64,000 bases of DNA from Vibrio ostreae (lineage in GTDB: Bacteria; Pseudomonadota; Gammaproteobacteria; Enterobacterales; Vibrionaceae): positions 2,108,001 to 2,172,000 of the forward strand of contig NZ_CP076643.1 in NCBI RefSeq assembly GCF_019226825.1. The letters are read 5' to 3'. Of this stretch, positions 60,725 to 64,000 are shown one piece after another. The stretch's first letter is position 1. Each line of letters opens with the position of its first letter. Below the pieces are notes generated by a model. That model saw only the letters and a list, made by a program, of their open reading frames with translations. It had not been told where the DNA came from and ran no database searches. The translations under genes and the position numbers were made by a program.

Positions 60725-60752
60725 ATATTACGTTTTACCAAAAATATGTCAA
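60725..60752 (-). promoter_or_regulatory. Promoter of the tRNA-Ser/Arg array
   Basis: On the minus strand TTGACA (60747-60752), 16 bases, TAATAT (60725-60730), then GAGCCCCCCGC, 17 bases from the first tRNA. The GC-rich discriminator is typical of ppGpp-controlled stable-RNA promoters. An AT-rich tract lies upstream. Confidence 0.8.
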
Positions 60753-60866
60753 ACACTTTCTTGGCAAAAATAATAAAAAACTGCTTAAGCGTTGGCTATT
60801 TAACCAAAGCGCCGGGAATTTGAACTTTCACCATTCAAATCCCCTTATCCCGATAAAAAACACGAC

Positions 60867-60893
60867 AAAAAAGGCCGGCAAAATTGCCGGCCC
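60867..60893 (-). terminator. Rho-independent terminator of csrA
   Basis: On the minus strand GGCCGGCAA, short loop, TTGCCGGCC, then six T, 12 bases past the csrA stop. Confidence 0.88.
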
Positions 60894-60904
60894 TTCTCTG
60901 ATAA

Positions 60905-61102
60905 TCAGTAGTTGCCTGATGCAACGTTACCATTACCCTTTTCCGCTTGAATGCGCATGTAGATTTCTTCACGGTGTACCGATACTTCTTTTGGAGCATT
61001 CACACCGATACGTACCTGGTTACCTTTTACGCCCAGCACAGTCACTGTCACTTCGTCACCGATCATGAGTGTTTCGCCAACACGGCGAGTCAAAATTAGC
61101 AT
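60905..61102 (-). CDS. csrA: Carbon storage regulator CsrA
   Basis: CsrA is a dimeric RNA-binding protein that blocks or stabilises target mRNAs at GGA sites. The 65-residue protein opens [18 protein letters not shown] and has VSVHREEIY, with the RNA-contact residues Leu4 and Arg44 in normal places. The ribosome binding site AAGGAG, nine bases before the ATG, itself contains a GGA, so autorepression is plausible. A possible promoter (TTTACG, 18 bases, GATAAT) lies at 61147-61176. Confidence 0.98.
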   Translation of the reverse strand: MLILTRRVGETLMIGDEVTVTVLGVKGNQVRIGVNAPKEVSVHREEIYMRIQAEKGNGNVASGNY

Positions 61103-61146
61103 TATTTGCTCCTTGAGTGATCTCTGTATTCTCTTGCAACGCTTTT

Positions 61147-61176
61147 ATTATCCACTAAAAGTTATATTTACGTAAA
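61147..61176 (-). promoter_or_regulatory. Possible promoter of csrA
   Basis: On the minus strand TTTACG (61171-61176), 18 bases, GATAAT (61147-61152), in the 92-bp gap between lysC and csrA. The -35 is weak. Confidence 0.35.
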
Positions 61177-61194
61177 CTCTCTAATGCAGACTAA

Positions 61195-62382
61195 TCATCC
61201 CGAACAGGCATGTTTAGCTTCAACTGCGACGAAAAGCTGCGAATCAATATAAGCTTCATGTAAAATATTTGCTGCTTTATCAATATTTTGCGGCGAAAGC
61301 ATTAACATTAATGATTGTGAAGTGGTTGAAACATGCTCAACCCCAATATTATTTGCCGCCAACAATGCACAACACTGTTCCTTCAGTTCTGGTGCTTGCA
61401 AACCAACCTTGGTCAGTAAGCTTACTTGCTCACTATTACGGATTTTATTGCTGAACACCAGATCCAACTTAGCACAAGCGTCATGTTTTATCACAACACC
61501 CGCCCATTCTGCCTTTTCGATCACATTCCACACTTCAATTCCCAGCATCTGACATTGTGCTGTCAACGCGGCAAGTGAGTCATGATCAACCGTGACCAAC
61601 GCCAAATCACGCTGCAGCGCCAGGCCGCAGATTGGCTGAGTACCGGTTTCGCCTTTAATCAGGCTGCCGGCATTAACATCAAAGGTCGACAGAACGCGCA
61701 GCGGAACCTGGTTTTTCCATGCGAAACGAACGCATGGCAGGTGCAGGACCTTAGCGCCTTTACGAGCCATCTCTTCCATTGAAGGAAAATCAATCACATC
61801 CAGCTTTTTCGCGCCAGGAACCACACGCGGATCGCAGGTATATACCCCGTCAACATCAGTAAAGATCTGACACTCATCCGCTTTTAAGGCGCCCGCCAAC
61901 GTCACCGCACTGGTATCAGAACCGCCGCGGCCTAACGTGGTGATATCCCCATTCTCATTAACACCCTGGAATCCGGCCACGATAACAATTTGATCCTGCT
62001 CCAGCAGGTCCGTTATCGCCTGAGTATCAATGGCTTTAATCGTCGCATCATTATGCTGATTATCGGTGACGATATTTGCCTGACCGCCCGTTAACGAGCG
62101 CGCCGCATAACCCAGTTTATTCAGGGTCATCGCCACCAGTGCCATAGATACCTGCTCACCGGCAGAGAGCAAAACATCAAGTTCTCTGGCAGTCGGAACA
62201 CTGTCCACCTGATGGGCCAGGCCCAGCAGACGGTTGGTTTCACCCGACATAGCAGAAACAACTACAACAACTTGATTACCATCATCTTTCGCTTTGATGA
62301 TGTGCTTGGCGACTAAGTGCATGTTTTCAATTGAACCAACTGAAGTGCCACCAAACTTTTGCACGATAATGGGCTTTTTCAC
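61195..62382 (-). CDS. lysC: Aspartate kinase, monofunctional
   Basis: Aspartate kinase phosphorylates aspartate at the entry to lysine, diaminopimelate, threonine and methionine synthesis. The 395-residue protein has the kinase N-motif VQKFGGTSVGS (7-17), FTDVDGVYTCDPRVV near 175, and two C-terminal ACT-type regulatory domains (about 260-395). It lacks a homoserine dehydrogenase domain. It starts at GTG. I found no lysine riboswitch-like sequence in the 218-bp leader. The alaS-lysC-csrA order is the Vibrio one. Confidence 0.95.
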   Translation of the reverse strand: MKKPIIVQKFGGTSVGSIENMHLVAKHIIKAKDDGNQVVVVVSAMSGETNRLLGLAHQVDSVPTARELDVLLSAGEQVSMALVAMTLNKLGYAARSLTGGQANIVTDNQHNDATIKAIDTQAITDLLEQDQIVIVAGFQGVNENGDITTLGRGGSDTSAVTLAGALKADECQIFTDVDGVYTCDPRVVPGAKKLDVIDFPSMEEMARKGAKVLHLPCVRFAWKNQVPLRVLSTFDVNAGSLIKGETGTQPICGLALQRDLALVTVDHDSLAALTAQCQMLGIEVWNVIEKAEWAGVVIKHDACAKLDLVFSNKIRNSEQVSLLTKVGLQAPELKEQCCALLAANNIGVEHVSTTSQSLMLMLSPQNIDKAANILHEAYIDSQLFVAVEAKHACSG

Positions 62383-62461
62383 CAGTATTCACCTTCCCAG
62401 GACCGAAGTCTCATTAAGACCAAACCTGTCAACAATCAGTTGAATATCAGTTTGATCACAA

Positions 62462-62496
62462 TAAAAAACAAAACCAAGCGGCTAATCAGCCCGCTG
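62462..62496 (-). terminator. Terminator-like hairpin upstream of lysC
   Basis: On the minus strand AGCGGGCT, loop GATT, AGCCGCT (one bulged G), then TGGTTTTGTTTTTT. It lies between alaS and lysC and could end alaS transcripts or attenuate lysC. Confidence 0.6.
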
Positions 62497-62538
62497 TTGC
62501 TCAAGCTAATTAAACCACTTGGTTGACCAGATAAAGTT

Positions 62539-62569
62539 ACACTCAATCAACAAAACGCTGATTGAGTGT
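62539..62569 (-). terminator. Hairpin after alaS
   Basis: ACACTCAATCA, a 9-base loop, TGATTGAGTGT: a perfect 11-bp stem 32 bases past the alaS stop. The following AACTTTATC is not a clean T-run. Confidence 0.5.
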
Positions 62570-62600
62570 CTTTAATTTTCAATGAATAACGATTTGATCG

Positions 62601-64000
<1,400 letters not shown>

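Noticed and set aside
59412..60773. Several small open frames, some repeated, in the tRNA region
   Set aside because: They read through tRNA genes; their similarity to each other is due to the tRNA duplication.
62383..62600. Lysine riboswitch before lysC
   Set aside because: I could not find the conserved core of that riboswitch on the minus strand, and the leader is short.

Overview
This window is a stretch of core chromosome from a gammaproteobacterium, almost certainly a Vibrio. The evidence is the order of recognisable genes: carAB-dapB-mutT-secA-dciA-lpxC, then a division and cell wall (dcw) cluster without mraZ or ddl, rnpB, the lpoA block, sspAB-petABC-rpsI-rplM-zapE, degQ-degS, the rpsP operon, ffh, gshA-luxS, a sodium-pumping oxaloacetate decarboxylase operon (oadGAB), a tRNA-Arg/tRNA-Ser array, csrA, lysC and alaS. 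Species cannot be fixed from sequence reading alone. I see no phage, insertion sequence, integron, CRISPR array or defence island.

Region by region. 1-5.7 kb: carbamoyl-phosphate synthase (carB is cut by the window edge), with a strong carA promoter and a pair of ArgR-like boxes, then dapB and mutT. 6-9.6 kb: secA, divergent from dciA. 9.7-26.6 kb: the dcw cluster on the minus strand, transcribed rsmH-ftsL-ftsI-murE-murF-mraY-murD-ftsW-murG-murC-ftsQ-ftsA-ftsZ and ending with lpxC. It covers peptidoglycan precursor synthesis from UDP-MurNAc to lipid II, the septal synthase pair and the Z-ring proteins; extra promoters are visible before ftsQ and lpxC. 26.8-31.6 kb: rnpB and rsmI (minus), then lpoA-yraN-diaA-dolP (plus). 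31.7-38.2 kb: sspAB, the cytochrome bc1 operon, S9/L13 and zapE. 38.3-42.1 kb: zapG and the periplasmic proteases degQ and degS. 42.2-48.5 kb: the rpsP-rimM-trmD-rplS translation operon, ffh, ypjD and corB. 48.6-55.8 kb: gshA, a lytic transglycosylase-like lipoprotein and luxS in one run, and a second run of an oxidoreductase, a frameshifted yqaA and an M16 peptidase. 55.9-59.1 kb: oadGAB. 59.4-60.8 kb: eight tRNA genes with their own promoter and terminator. 60.9-64 kb: csrA, lysC and alaS (cut by the window edge).

Most of the window is well-known housekeeping biology, and I did not find a convincing new multi-gene system. The items most worth a second look are small: a one-base frameshift in yqaA at a C-run of the +1-slippage type, a 359-bp tandem duplication in the tRNA-Arg array, one tRNA-Arg copy with an extra base at the acceptor/T-stem junction, a short tandem-repeat patch and a long inverted repeat upstream of degQ, an ftsQ promoter that almost touches the start codon, and hairpins inside ribosomal-protein leaders and the dcw operon.
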